DNA of 44,304 bases from a virus. The DNA lies in the IMG/VR virus record IMGVR_UViG_3300031886_000009, positions 1-44,304 of that record; one strand, given 5' to 3'. Below the pieces are notes generated by a model. The model did no database searches. It was given only the letters and a program-made list of their open reading frames with translations, and was not told where the DNA came from. Shown here in pieces: positions 1 to 7,008 of this stretch (position 1 is its first letter; every line of letters starts with the position of its first letter). The position numbers and the translations under genes were made by a program.

Positions 1-142
1 TTAATACACAGGATATGATTGCTACCGAAAAAGCAAAGTAATGGAGCCAACGCAACCAAGTGGCTGTCTGATCCCAATCCTTTTTAGCTAATCGAAGTTC
101 TATTCTGGAACCCTCGTAAGCTCTTTGTATCCACGTTCTCAT
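1..142 (-). CDS. Small one-helix membrane protein, 3' end cut by window edge
   Basis: This is the first 47 codons of the 53-aa protein that is complete at 44064-44225; the window edge removes the C-terminus. The two copies encode the same residues, and their one coding difference (ATA versus ATT at codon 5) is silent. It starts at the ATG read from 142 down, 3 nt after an AAAAGGTG ribosome-binding site. It is a second view of one gene on a circular map, not a duplicated gene, because the sequence just before base 1 on the circle is the sequence before 44084. Confidence 0.75.
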   Translation of the reverse strand, partial: MRTWIQRAYEGSRIELRLAKKDWDQTATWLRWLHYFAFSVAIISCVL

Positions 143-220
143 AATCACCTTTTACTGTGGTGTTAGTGGTGGGCTGACCCCACCGAGTCAGTGTAGTAAA
201 TCTACACTAGGAAGGGCAAG
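1..220. repeat. Terminal direct repeat, left copy (circular-map overlap)
   Basis: Bases 1-220 recur at 44084-44304. The copies differ by T/A at 128, and around 143-144 by one inserted T and one A/T change. Everything else matches, including half of the structured leader. The simplest reading is a circular or terminally redundant genome whose ends overlap. The small differences could be strain variation or sequencing error, because a true terminal redundancy kept by recombination should be identical. Confidence 0.9.
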
Positions 221-268
221 GGAATCCCTGGAACCAGGGGAAACGTATCTTGCCCAAACTACTGTAGA
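143..268 (-). promoter_or_regulatory. Structured leader A, upstream of the membrane protein/methyltransferase pair
   Basis: Read on the minus strand this 126-nt gap holds four hairpins in a row. H1 pairs 249-255 with 214-220 (GGGCAAG/CTTGCCC) around an inner CCCTGG/CCAGGG stem. H2 pairs 202-208 with 190-196 (7 bp, 5-nt loop). A GACTC spacer follows. H3 pairs 179-184 with 168-173 (6 bp). Last is a 4-bp CACC/GGTG hairpin (159-162 with 146-149) whose 3' arm lies in the ribosome-binding site of the next gene. Leader B has the same order, with compensated changes in H2 and H3. No run of T follows H1, so it is not a simple terminator. Function is inferred: regulation in the 5' untranslated region. 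Confidence 0.6.
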
Positions 269-583
269 CTAATAATGTGGTTCGTAAGTCACTTTATCAG
301 TTGGTTCATCTCGCCAATCGCCAGAGTCTACATGGTCAACGAACCGCTGGAGCGTGTCGATTGCTTCCTGCTTTTCTGACTCTAGGGTTTGGATGTCTTC
401 GAGGGAGGATTGCAAGGCGTAGAACTTTTCCTCTACTGCCCTGAACTCTTCATTAAGGTGTTGGCTAGGGGCTTTCAGGCGTACTAAGTCATTCCGGTAC
501 TGTACTATATTCCGGAAAGCTCTGTCCCTCTGGTGGCCTAGCATGATGGATTGCTCTTTTTCTGTGAGTGTGTACCATTCCAT
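269..583 (-). CDS. Hypothetical coiled-coil protein (104 aa)
   Basis: A charged, mostly helical protein with no family I recognise. Residues about 45-90 (from the HLNEEFRAVEEKFYALQ segment on) have the spacing of a coiled coil, and the C-terminus is acidic and Tyr-rich. The longer reading frame reaching 718 is not the gene: the ATG at 583 follows GAGGGGGTG by 4 nt and lies just after the stop of the zinc-ribbon gene (585-587), so the two are probably co-translated. It belongs to the minus-strand accessory block and is followed by structured leader A. The stop codon lies in a sequence (AGTCTACAGTAG) that recurs in leader B in another frame. Confidence 0.65.
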   Translation of the reverse strand: MEWYTLTEKEQSIMLGHQRDRAFRNIVQYRNDLVRLKAPSQHLNEEFRAVEEKFYALQSSLEDIQTLESEKQEAIDTLQRFVDHVDSGDWRDEPTDKVTYEPHY

Positions 584-584
584 A

Positions 585-818
585 TTACACCCCCTCTTCT
601 TCGAGCATTGCGACAGAGTCCCAATACCTAGCCGAACAAGCCGGACACCTGACCAAATTACTTCCATTAGATTGCATCTCAATGTCCCAGCTAGAGGATA
701 AAGAATCAGCCACCTCATCCAGCCAATCCTTGCCCCCCTCTAATTGTTCTATTTCGACCTTACTGTCGCAGTCATCAGTAGTACAATATACTGAGACTTT
801 ATCTATATAAATACCCAT
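585..818 (-). CDS. Small zinc-ribbon-like protein (77 aa)
   Basis: Two cysteine pairs, C-x4-C near residue 12 and C-P-x-C near residue 57, bracket a variable acidic middle. This is the layout of a small zinc ribbon of the kind common in phage accessory genes, which may bind nucleic acid or protein. The start is the ATG at 818, 5 nt after AAAGGTG. A GTG two codons upstream (824) is in frame but overlaps the ribosome-binding site. The gene is preceded by structured leader B and followed after 1 nt by the 104-aa gene. The specific function is unknown. Confidence 0.65.
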   Translation of the reverse strand: MGIYIDKVSVYCTTDDCDSKVEIEQLEGGKDWLDEVADSLSSSWDIEMQSNGSNLVRCPACSARYWDSVAMLEEEGV

Positions 819-915
819 ATGCACCTTTTATTGTGGTGTGGTTGGTAGCTTAACGCCACCGAGTCAGTACAGTTAATCTGTACTAGGGAGGGGAGGACAA
901 AGCCCCCCCAACCTA
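819..915 (-). promoter_or_regulatory. Structured leader B, upstream of the zinc-ribbon gene
   Basis: It has the same plan as leader A. H1 pairs 903-909 with 890-896 (GGGGGGG/CCTCCCC, one G-T wobble). H2 pairs 878-884 with 866-872 (7 bp, 5-nt loop). The GACTC spacer is identical. H3 pairs 855-860 with 844-849, with one G-T wobble that exists only in minus-strand RNA. The CACC/GGTG hairpin over the ribosome-binding site comes last (835-838 with 822-825). H2 differs from leader A by two fully compensated base pairs. The covariation and the strand-specific wobble indicate a conserved RNA fold on the sense strand. Confidence 0.65.
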
Positions 916-1299
916 CTATAGACTAACCCTAACGTTTCCATGCTCTGGATAAAAGTCTACAACTCTTTTTTTCAAAGTCTGGAATGATATTGAGTTGTCA
1001 AAAATATGTATCTGTCCATGATCTAACAGAACTAAAAGCTCTGTACCAACACCAAAAAACTTACCAATCTTTTTAGTCTCGATGTCGATTATAGGGCGGT
1101 CAACTCCATTGCGTTGGGAGTTGCTAACTTTACGCTTGCCCTCTGGATGCAGGGTAAGCTCTACACGCTTCTCTGCATCATTATATTTTAGGTTGTAACG
1201 CTCATTAGGACAAAAACCAGCCTCTGCAAGCTTTGCTCCCTCTATCCAGACTCTGGAACCTCTGGCGGTCTGGACTACTGTTGTTTTTATAGTACTCAT
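916..1299 (-). CDS. Hypothetical protein with SymE/AbrB-like N-terminal domain (127 aa)
   Basis: Residues about 13-75 carry a pattern (RGSRVWIEGAKLAEAGF, then LTLHPEGKRKVS, then RPIIDIET) that I recall from small SymE/SpoVT-type swapped-hairpin domains and from the N-terminus of some phage cytosine methyltransferases. The rest (FGVGTELLVLLDHGQIHIFD) could be a second small beta domain. It starts at the ATG at 1299, 4 nt after AGAGGTG. Here it is a separate gene in the block that also holds the methyltransferase, which hints at a shared role in DNA recognition or regulation. The family assignment is from memory and tentative; the gene itself is well supported. Confidence 0.65.
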   Translation of the reverse strand: MSTIKTTVVQTARGSRVWIEGAKLAEAGFCPNERYNLKYNDAEKRVELTLHPEGKRKVSNSQRNGVDRPIIDIETKKIGKFFGVGTELLVLLDHGQIHIFDNSISFQTLKKRVVDFYPEHGNVRVSL

Positions 1300-1404
1300 T
1301 TTGCACCTCTATTGTGGTGTTATTGTGGGCAGGATTGCCCTTGGTGAAAGCTTAAAGCTTCCCCTATAGTTGGCCTTGCTTAACAAAGCCAACCAAGCGA
1401 GAGC
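1300..1404 (-). promoter_or_regulatory. Leader C, upstream of the 127-aa gene
   Basis: This 105-nt gap starts on the minus strand with a TTGGC/GCCAA hairpin (1370-1392, extended by a CAA/TTG pairing) just after the GP88-like gene, which may also act as its 3' end. Next come an AAGCTT-rich stretch and a GGGCA/TGCCC hairpin (1328-1341). The conserved CACC-ACAATAGA-GGTG hairpin (1304-1319) holds the ribosome-binding site. The layout matches leaders A and B, but apart from the last hairpin the sequence differs. Confidence 0.5.
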
Positions 1405-2157
1405 CTACGCAATGGCTTTGAACTTATTTTTACCGCTTCCGTGTACTCTGAAAGCAACTATAATTTTTCGTTTGCCCCTCTGGCAAAGCATACACTCCGC
1501 ACAGTTGTTCGCCTTGCCTGTCTGGACAGGACAAACTACCATTTTATTACCTTCGGGAGTGGTTGTCTTTTCTGGATAAAGTTCCCCGTTGACTTTTTCG
1601 GGAACTGTCACGGCTACTGGATTGCCTGTTTTATAATATCTGTCGGCTTGCTTAATTCCATTAGCTGACAAATTAATTGTAAAGCCGTCCCTGTTTGCTT
1701 TGGTGATTGCTTCGAGGTTGGCTTTGGCTGTGGGGGTGTCTACATACTTTGAAGGCTCAATTTCTTTGTGGGTATAAGTGAAGCCTCTTTTACCTCGGTT
1801 TGCTCTGGCTAATTTGCCCAAGGCTTCCGAGTCGATGGTGTTGGCTGGGTCATGGTCATATCCGAGCAAGTCCCCTGCTTGATTATGCCTCCAAGGTTCA
1901 TCAGCTTGGAAGTCCTCCACTTCTTTTAAGAAGCTTTCAAAGTCTGTCCCTCTATCGCCAGAGGTGACTTTGTCCCAGTGCATATTTAAGTGCCAACCTT
2001 CTTTAGCATAGCAGTATCCTCCATTATCTGGATGATGTTCGCACCCTTGAGGGCAGGAAGCCTTCGAGCTTGTTGTTACTTTTCGGAACTTCATCTTATT
2101 TTTAGTGGTTCCTACTACTTTTTTATTGGATGATTTATGGCTGATGTGAGTATTCAT
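1405..2157 (-). CDS. GP88/DUF7227-like phage protein
   Basis: A 250-aa protein with a cysteine pattern near residues 35-50 (CPQGCEHH, then YCYAKEGW) and a C-terminal cluster (CPVQTGKANNCAEC, then MLCQ) close to residue 220. This matches my memory of the GP88/DUF7227 family that is widespread in phages, where the cysteines may bind a metal or iron-sulfur cluster. The function is not established. It starts at the ATG at 2157 after AGAGGATATAAC and is the first gene leftward from the divergent control region. Its leader carries the variant hairpin ATCC-ACAATAGA-GGAT. Confidence is high for the gene and moderate for the family. Confidence 0.75.
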   Translation of the reverse strand: MNTHISHKSSNKKVVGTTKNKMKFRKVTTSSKASCPQGCEHHPDNGGYCYAKEGWHLNMHWDKVTSGDRGTDFESFLKEVEDFQADEPWRHNQAGDLLGYDHDPANTIDSEALGKLARANRGKRGFTYTHKEIEPSKYVDTPTAKANLEAITKANRDGFTINLSANGIKQADRYYKTGNPVAVTVPEKVNGELYPEKTTTPEGNKMVVCPVQTGKANNCAECMLCQRGKRKIIVAFRVHGSGKNKFKAIA

Positions 2158-2200
2158 GTTATATCCTCTATTGTGGATTAACTAACTTTAAAAAAAAGCC
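2158..2200 (-). promoter_or_regulatory. Leader D, short ribosome-binding-site hairpin of the GP88-like gene
   Basis: Minus-strand ATCC (2175-2178) can pair with GGAT (2163-2166) around the loop ACAATAGA, which is the same loop as in leader C. Relative to C the outer two pairs change from C-G and A-T to A-T and T-A, so pairing is kept while sequence changes. The 3' arm overlaps the AGAGG ribosome-binding site. Confidence 0.45.
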
Positions 2201-2221
2201 TCTGGATTGAGACTTTCAATA

Positions 2222-2250
2222 ATAATATATAAAAAAGGTTAGTAAAGCAA
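2222..2250 (-). promoter_or_regulatory. Candidate leftward promoter of the accessory block
   Basis: On the minus strand TTGCTT (2250-2245) and TATTAT (2227-2222) are 17 nt apart, an acceptable sigma70-type layout about 65 nt before the GP88-like start codon. The region is AT-rich, so chance matches are likely. Two AAAAAAGGTTA repeats (2231-2241 and 2261-2271, 30 bp apart) lie on and next to it. Confidence 0.35.
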
Positions 2251-2280
2251 GTTATTAATTAAAAAAGGTTAAAATAAAAT

Positions 2281-2610
2281 AAGTATTGCCAAGTATTACC
2301 AAAGTATTACCATTTTTTTATTCAATGATATCAGGAAGATAGATAAGTATTACCACTAGATAAAATAGGTCTTTTATTCAATAATATCATATACTTATAT
2401 ATAAAAAAAAATAAGTATTACCATAATAGAGGCACCCCTTTCTGCAACAGCCTGTTTTTTTGTGGGTATAGCTGTTTTTTTGGTAATACTTCTGGTATAA
2501 TGAAATATGTTTTATTAATTCAGTGCTTTATAGAAAATAAGTATTACCATTTCGTAGTGGTAATACTTGGCAATGTTCTGATATTATTAACCTTTTAAAT
2601 GGTAATACTT
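2281..2610. repeat. Cluster of ten AAGTATTACCA repeats (iteron- or operator-like)
   Basis: Exact 11-mers lie on the plus strand starting at 2291, 2302, 2345, 2413 and 2539, and on the minus strand ending at 2491, 2568 and 2610. Imperfect copies are at 2281 (AAGTATTGCC) and at 2569-2578 (minus). The first three are tandem at 10-11 bp, one helical turn. The copies at 2539 and 2568 form an inverted repeat with 11-bp arms and an 8-bp spacer. Two TTTTATTCAATRATATCA copies (2316-2333 and 2372-2389) lie among them. The cluster fills the gap between divergent operons and runs into the small terminase start. It could be a repressor operator array, a replication origin or a terminase binding (pac) site. 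Confidence 0.8.
2471..2501 (+). promoter_or_regulatory. Extended -10 promoter reading toward the small terminase
   Basis: TGGTATAAT (2493-2501) is a consensus extended -10 element (TGnTATAAT); the -35 region is only a weak TGTTTT. One AAGTATTACCA copy (2481-2491, minus) lies in the spacer directly upstream of the -10, and an inverted pair lies about 40-70 bp downstream. That is how an operator would be placed to block RNA polymerase. Confidence 0.5.
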
Positions 2611-3066
2611 TTTATGGGTATGACTCCAAAGCAAAATACTTTTTTGCAACACCATGTTAGACATGGCATGAACCCAACACAATCGGCTAGGCTGGCAGGG
2701 TATGCAGACCCAAAGCAATCGGCTTTTAATCTAGTCCACAGCCCTGCAATGATTGCTAGAATCCGGCTAGAAAGAGAAAAGCTCTTTCATACTGACCTTG
2801 CTACCATTGCGACAGATACACTTAAACAGGTAATGGAATCAGAGGAAGCCCCAGCCAGTGCTAAGGTCTCAGCCTGTCGGACAGTTCTTGAGGTGTGCAA
2901 TCTGTTGGGCAAGCACAGCCAGACCACTGGGGCTAATTCTAAAGACCTGTCCAGCATGACACCTCAAGAGCTTTCTGCCGTTATTAATTCTCTGGAATCC
3001 AGCAAAGCAAGCATGGCAAAATTGGTTGGTCCTGATGGGCAGGTTACTGATATTATTGAGGATTAA
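2599..3066 (+). CDS. terS: Terminase small subunit
   Basis: The N-terminal part (MTPKQNTFLQHHVRHG, then TQSARLAGYADPKQSA and a pair of hydrophobic helices) matches the helix-turn-helix DNA-binding domain of terminase_2-type small subunits. These recognise the packaging site and load the large subunit. The C-terminal helices would form the oligomer. In-frame ATGs are at 2599, 2614 and 2620. MTPKQ at 2620 is where related proteins usually begin, and the 2599 start overlaps the last AAGTATTACCA repeat; none has a good ribosome-binding site. The gene is oddly placed, 7.3 kb upstream of the large subunit. Cognate DNA is often near terS, so the adjacent repeats are candidate targets. Confidence 0.8.
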   Translation: MVILFMGMTPKQNTFLQHHVRHGMNPTQSARLAGYADPKQSAFNLVHSPAMIARIRLEREKLFHTDLATIATDTLKQVMESEEAPASAKVSACRTVLEVCNLLGKHSQTTGANSKDLSSMTPQELSAVINSLESSKASMAKLVGPDGQVTDIIED

Positions 3067-3293
3067 TTGCTCTGGTTATATGTTCGTTTTATTACATTAT
3101 CGCACATATAAACTGTAAGTCACTGAAATAAATAAGGAAAGGGTATCCACCCCCCTGGCTTCGCCAGCAAACAGCTAGCTGTTAATATCACCCTCCGTGA
3201 GAAATCTGACCAAAATCAAAGTTGGGGTTTACGGAATAAGAAGCATCATGCATACTAAACTCTGTTTATACTAACCTACTCCCCTGGTTCCTT
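3067..3293 (+). other. Non-coding gap with a perfect palindrome and a short hairpin
   Basis: I see no gene in these 227 bases. They hold a CTGGC-TTC-GCCAG hairpin (3155-3167), preceded by a run of C, and a perfect 14-bp palindrome AACAGCTAGCTGTT (3170-3183). Neither is followed by a T tract, so termination is doubtful. Position after the small terminase makes a packaging or cutting site, or a fibre-gene control site, possible. The fibre gene that follows has no visible ribosome-binding site. Confidence 0.5.
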
Positions 3294-6200
3294 ATGACCC
3301 AACCTAGAGCATACGTTCAAACCACAAATTTTAACGATCATTCTACTGTATCTCCTAACGACCCCCATTCAGGAGCAAATTTAGATACAGAGTTTGTTGA
3401 GTTAAAACAGAACTTAGATGATTTAAACGCCAACATTGGTCTTCTCCAGCGAGATGACGGCAAGTTACTGAACACCGCAGTCCACAAAGATTCATTTGAT
3501 CAGGATGCATTAGCCTTTATTGGGGCATCAGGATCAGGATTCACGGCAAGGGGAGATTGGGTAACAGCCACAGATTATTTCGCAGGGGACTTAGTAACGA
3601 ACAATGCAGCAACTTATATAACAGTTGTAGCGGAACACGAATCTGGAGCCACTTTTGCTGGAGACAAGACAGCAGGGAAGTGGACATTAATAGCAAACTC
3701 AGCAATTGAGACTTCCAGTGCATCAGTAAATACCCACAGCGGTGATGGCGCAACTTACCAGTTTGATACCACCTACACTTATTCCACCCCCGGAGATATC
3801 CAAGTTTTTGTTGAGGGGGAAATACAACCTACCACTGCTTATTCAATCACCAATTTAGCTTCCAATTCCACAACCGGGAATAATATTACTTTTCTTACTG
3901 CCCCTCCGACAAATACAAACAATGTAATCATCTGGGGAGCAACAGTAGTAGCAGAGATTGCGAAGCAACAAGCATTAACTTACAAGGATTCTTCCAACAA
4001 CCACAAAGTAACATCAGAACGCTGGTCAGACAAGGTTGATGGTTCAGTAGTAGATGCAGAAACGTCTGTAGATTCCACCGAATATTCCTCAAAAGCGTAT
4101 GCAATTGGTGGAGTAGGAATTAACCAGACAGCCGGGAAGGGGTCTTCCAAGGAATGGGCTATAGGAACAGGACGGATTGATGATCAAAGTACAGGTGGAT
4201 ATTCTGCAAAGGAACACGCAACTGGGAATACAGTTGCAGAAGGATCATCTAAAGAATGGGCCACAAACGCTGGGACAGCAGAAGTTGATACCGGGGAGGG
4301 GTATTCTTCAAAGGCGTATGCACAAGATGATGCTAATGACATTGGTTCATCAAAGGATTGGGCAATGAAGGTTTCTGCCCAAGTTGCAAGCACTGATTAT
4401 TCCGCAAAAGAATATGCGGTAGGAACAACAGTAGCAGCCGGGTCTGCAAAGGATTGGGCGGTATTAGCAGAGGATTCTGTAGTAGACGGAGGTTCAGGGT
4501 ACTCAGCACTCCATTATGCTGCCAAAGCAGCAGCAGATTTAGTTCTTACGAATGCAGACGTTGTATCGACCAATGCAGATGTTGTCACTACTGCCGGGTA
4601 TGTAGATGCATTTGATGATAAGTATTTAGGTTCACACACAACTACTGCTAGGGAGACAGGAGGAAATGTAGGAAAGGATAATGATGGTGATGCCTTAGAT
4701 GACGGAGCATTATATTATGATACTACATTAGAAATAATGAAAGTGTGGGATGATACTGGTTCGGCATGGAAACGACTTACCCCAAGTTCTACTGAACAAG
4801 CCAATATTGATCTAGCAGTTGCGGAGCCATTAGCTACAAACATTGGGTTGGTAGCGGCAATAGACGATAAGGTGACTGATGTTGCAGCAATAGATGATAA
4901 GGTAGAAACTGTTGCTAATATAACAGCAGGAGATATTAGTATAGTCGCAAATATAACTACAGGGGATATATCGAAAGTAGCAGACATTACCACAGGTGAT
5001 ATCTCAAAAGTAGCTGCCATAGATACCGAAATAGGCCAATTAGCTGTCCTTGGCACAGCCGGGGCAGATATTTCAACTGTTGCGGCTATAGGAACAGCCG
5101 GGGTGGATGTATCGACTGTTGCAGGATTAGAGGATGAGGTTGCGTTGTTGGGTACTCCAGCAATGGCTACTGCCGTAACGGGACATATACCGAAGGTTGG
5201 GGCTAATACAGCAGAACTAACACGTTATGCTACTGAATACACAATATCTAATTCTGCCCCCGGATCGCCACAAGACGGACATTTATGGTCGGATACAAAC
5301 AGTAATGTATTAAAACATTATAATGGGGCAACAAGTAGTTGGGATCAGGTTTCTTCCACAGGAATTGCCAATGTTGCTGATGATCTTACTCCTCAACTTG
5401 GTGGTGATTTAGATACTCAAACTAATTCTATTAACTTAGGAGCATTATTAGAAAAATATCCAACAGGCTCCTCATACCCACTCACAAACTATAATCTCTC
5501 CAGTGGCATAGATAAACTTCTACTTTCAGAAACATTTATTGTTAATAGTGGAGGGGATTTAACAATAAATGGCGTTCTACGTTTAGGAAAGATTTTTGAA
5601 GAAGCCGTCCCAACTGGGGTAACCCTAACCAATACTGGGGGTGGAACTATAACAGGTTCTGGTACAATAACAAATGCGGCTCCTTTAGTTCAAAATTATC
5701 ACACAGATTTCCTTAATACCAAAAAGGGTAATCTTGATCTTGATGTTAATATAACTAATCGTGCTACAGGCACGTTTGGTTCAGGGATCAATTTATCTGG
5801 TTCTACAGGGACGTTTACTTCAAGTCATATTATTGGTAGTGATGTAACAGGCGTATTAGGGTCTGGCCTTACAGGCCAACCCACTATAGCAGGGACAAAT
5901 TTTACAGGAACAATTAATACCTCTGTTCAGGATAATATTACAAGAGTAGGAACAGTTACGTCAGGTGTCCTGGGGTCTGGGGTTACAGGAGGGGAAGCGT
6001 TAAATAAACTTGGATCAGTTACTCAAGGTGGTTTTTCTAGTGCCGTAACTGGATTAGGATATGATTACTTAGGTTCAGTAGGAAGGGCAACAAATAATAC
6101 CGCCAATTGGTCAGCAGGTCAAAATCCAAATAAAGGAGAAAAGACACATAAGATTCCCCTTACTTCAGGGATTGCAACAGCAAATGGGACATACCAGAAC

Positions 6201-6731
6201 TTTTTGATCTTTATTGAGGGTATTGATGCCTTTTACGATGGTCAGAGTGTAGGGTTCCAGTTTTATTGTTCCAATTTGGAAAACTCTGGTGAAAAACCTG
6301 TTTCTAGTAAATTGTCATATACTTATGATGCTAGAGCTGCTGATGGGTCAACATCTCATGGTTATAGTAACTCAGGGACTACAGTACCACTTCAGGCTTG
6401 GTCTTCTGGAGGAATGTCGGGTGGAAGTTATTCTACTTATGAGCATTATCGTGTACAGGTTTGGATGTATGTTACAGGTGTTACTTCAAGGCAACCTCCA
6501 AGAGTATCTTGGACTACTACTAGTAATTATGGTGGTAGAACGGCTGAATTTTATGGACAGCATTGTAATGGAATGGCAACCCTAGTAAATGGGGCTAGTA
6601 GTGCTACTTATGATAACGATTTAGATGCTATCTTAATATGTGCAACAGGGGGGCATGATGACAGGCGGTATCTAGCAGACCAATATACTTCTAATAGTGT
6701 AAAACTCTATGGATTAAGGGACGTGTATTAA
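3294..6731 (+). CDS. Tail fibre protein with T7-fibre-like N-terminus
   Basis: At 1145 aa this is the main fibre. Residues 1-60 (MTQPRAYVQTTNFNDHS onward) and the domain near residues 140-215 (YTYSTPGDIQVFVEGEIQPTT) resemble the N-terminal virion-attachment region of T7-type fibres. Residues about 260-410 are imperfect repeats of the type YSAKEYA-(n)-GSSKEWA. Residues about 505-620 are hydrophobic repeats (VAAIDD, ITTGDISKVA) typical of fibrous beta structure. The C-terminal 200 residues are non-repetitive and probably contact the receptor. The start is fixed by the conserved N-terminus even though no ribosome-binding site is visible. A chaperone and three accessory proteins follow. Confidence 0.85.
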   Translation: MTQPRAYVQTTNFNDHSTVSPNDPHSGANLDTEFVELKQNLDDLNANIGLLQRDDGKLLNTAVHKDSFDQDALAFIGASGSGFTARGDWVTATDYFAGDLVTNNAATYITVVAEHESGATFAGDKTAGKWTLIANSAIETSSASVNTHSGDGATYQFDTTYTYSTPGDIQVFVEGEIQPTTAYSITNLASNSTTGNNITFLTAPPTNTNNVIIWGATVVAEIAKQQALTYKDSSNNHKVTSERWSDKVDGSVVDAETSVDSTEYSSKAYAIGGVGINQTAGKGSSKEWAIGTGRIDDQSTGGYSAKEHATGNTVAEGSSKEWATNAGTAEVDTGEGYSSKAYAQDDANDIGSSKDWAMKVSAQVASTDYSAKEYAVGTTVAAGSAKDWAVLAEDSVVDGGSGYSALHYAAKAAADLVLTNADVVSTNADVVTTAGYVDAFDDKYLGSHTTTARETGGNVGKDNDGDALDDGALYYDTTLEIMKVWDDTGSAWKRLTPSSTEQANIDLAVAEPLATNIGLVAAIDDKVTDVAAIDDKVETVANITAGDISIVANITTGDISKVADITTGDISKVAAIDTEIGQLAVLGTAGADISTVAAIGTAGVDVSTVAGLEDEVALLGTPAMATAVTGHIPKVGANTAELTRYATEYTISNSAPGSPQDGHLWSDTNSNVLKHYNGATSSWDQVSSTGIANVADDLTPQLGGDLDTQTNSINLGALLEKYPTGSSYPLTNYNLSSGIDKLLLSETFIVNSGGDLTINGVLRLGKIFEEAVPTGVTLTNTGGGTITGSGTITNAAPLVQNYHTDFLNTKKGNLDLDVNITNRATGTFGSGINLSGSTGTFTSSHIIGSDVTGVLGSGLTGQPTIAGTNFTGTINTSVQDNITRVGTVTSGVLGSGVTGGEALNKLGSVTQGGFSSAVTGLGYDYLGSVGRATNNTANWSAGQNPNKGEKTHKIPLTSGIATANGTYQNFLIFIEGIDAFYDGQSVGFQFYCSNLENSGEKPVSSKLSYTYDARAADGSTSHGYSNSGTTVPLQAWSSGGMSGGSYSTYEHYRVQVWMYVTGVTSRQPPRVSWTTTSNYGGRTAEFYGQHCNGMATLVNGASSATYDNDLDAILICATGGHDDRRYLADQYTSNSVKLYGLRDVY

Positions 6732-6732
6732 T

Positions 6733-6993
6733 ATGACTAATTATATACAAAATGGGAGTGGCACTCCTGTAGCTTACGAAGAAGACGATTTTATGGCACT
6801 AGCCGTTGCTAAAGCGAAACGGAATAATCTATTAGCTGAAAGCGATAGATATGTTGTCTCTGATTTTCCAACAGAAAAGTTGGAGGAATGGAAGACGTAT
6901 AGACAGGCATTAAGGGATTTTGTTTTCCCTCCTGCGCCTGTTAATGAGGAGGATGTCTGGAATGAACCAGTATTTCCTGCTAAACCTGAATAA
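6733..6993 (+). CDS. Tail fibre assembly chaperone-like protein (86 aa)
   Basis: The core (KRNNLLAESDRYVVSDFP, then WKTYRQALRDF) is the hallmark of small phage tail or fibre assembly proteins of the Phage_tail_APC type (PF16778). Proteins of this type usually sit directly behind fibre genes and help them fold or attach. It begins 1 nt after the fibre stop codon, so it is translated from the same message. The length is normal for a minimal member of the family. Confidence 0.75.
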   Translation: MTNYIQNGSGTPVAYEEDDFMALAVAKAKRNNLLAESDRYVVSDFPTEKLEEWKTYRQALRDFVFPPAPVNEEDVWNEPVFPAKPE

Positions 6994-7008
6994 AAGTAAA
7001 GGATAATT

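Noticed and set aside
1-142. A second, truncated membrane-protein gene
   Set aside because: It is the same gene seen twice because the circular map overlaps at the window ends.
181-190. CACCGAGTC, also at 857-865, resembles the 3' end of a Cas9 tracrRNA
   Set aside because: The match is about 9 bases, there is no repeat array or anti-repeat nearby, and the sequence is fully explained as H3 plus spacer of the conserved leader.
2281-2610. CRISPR array
   Set aside because: Repeat units are 11 bp, in both orientations, with irregular spacing; no spacer structure and no cas gene.
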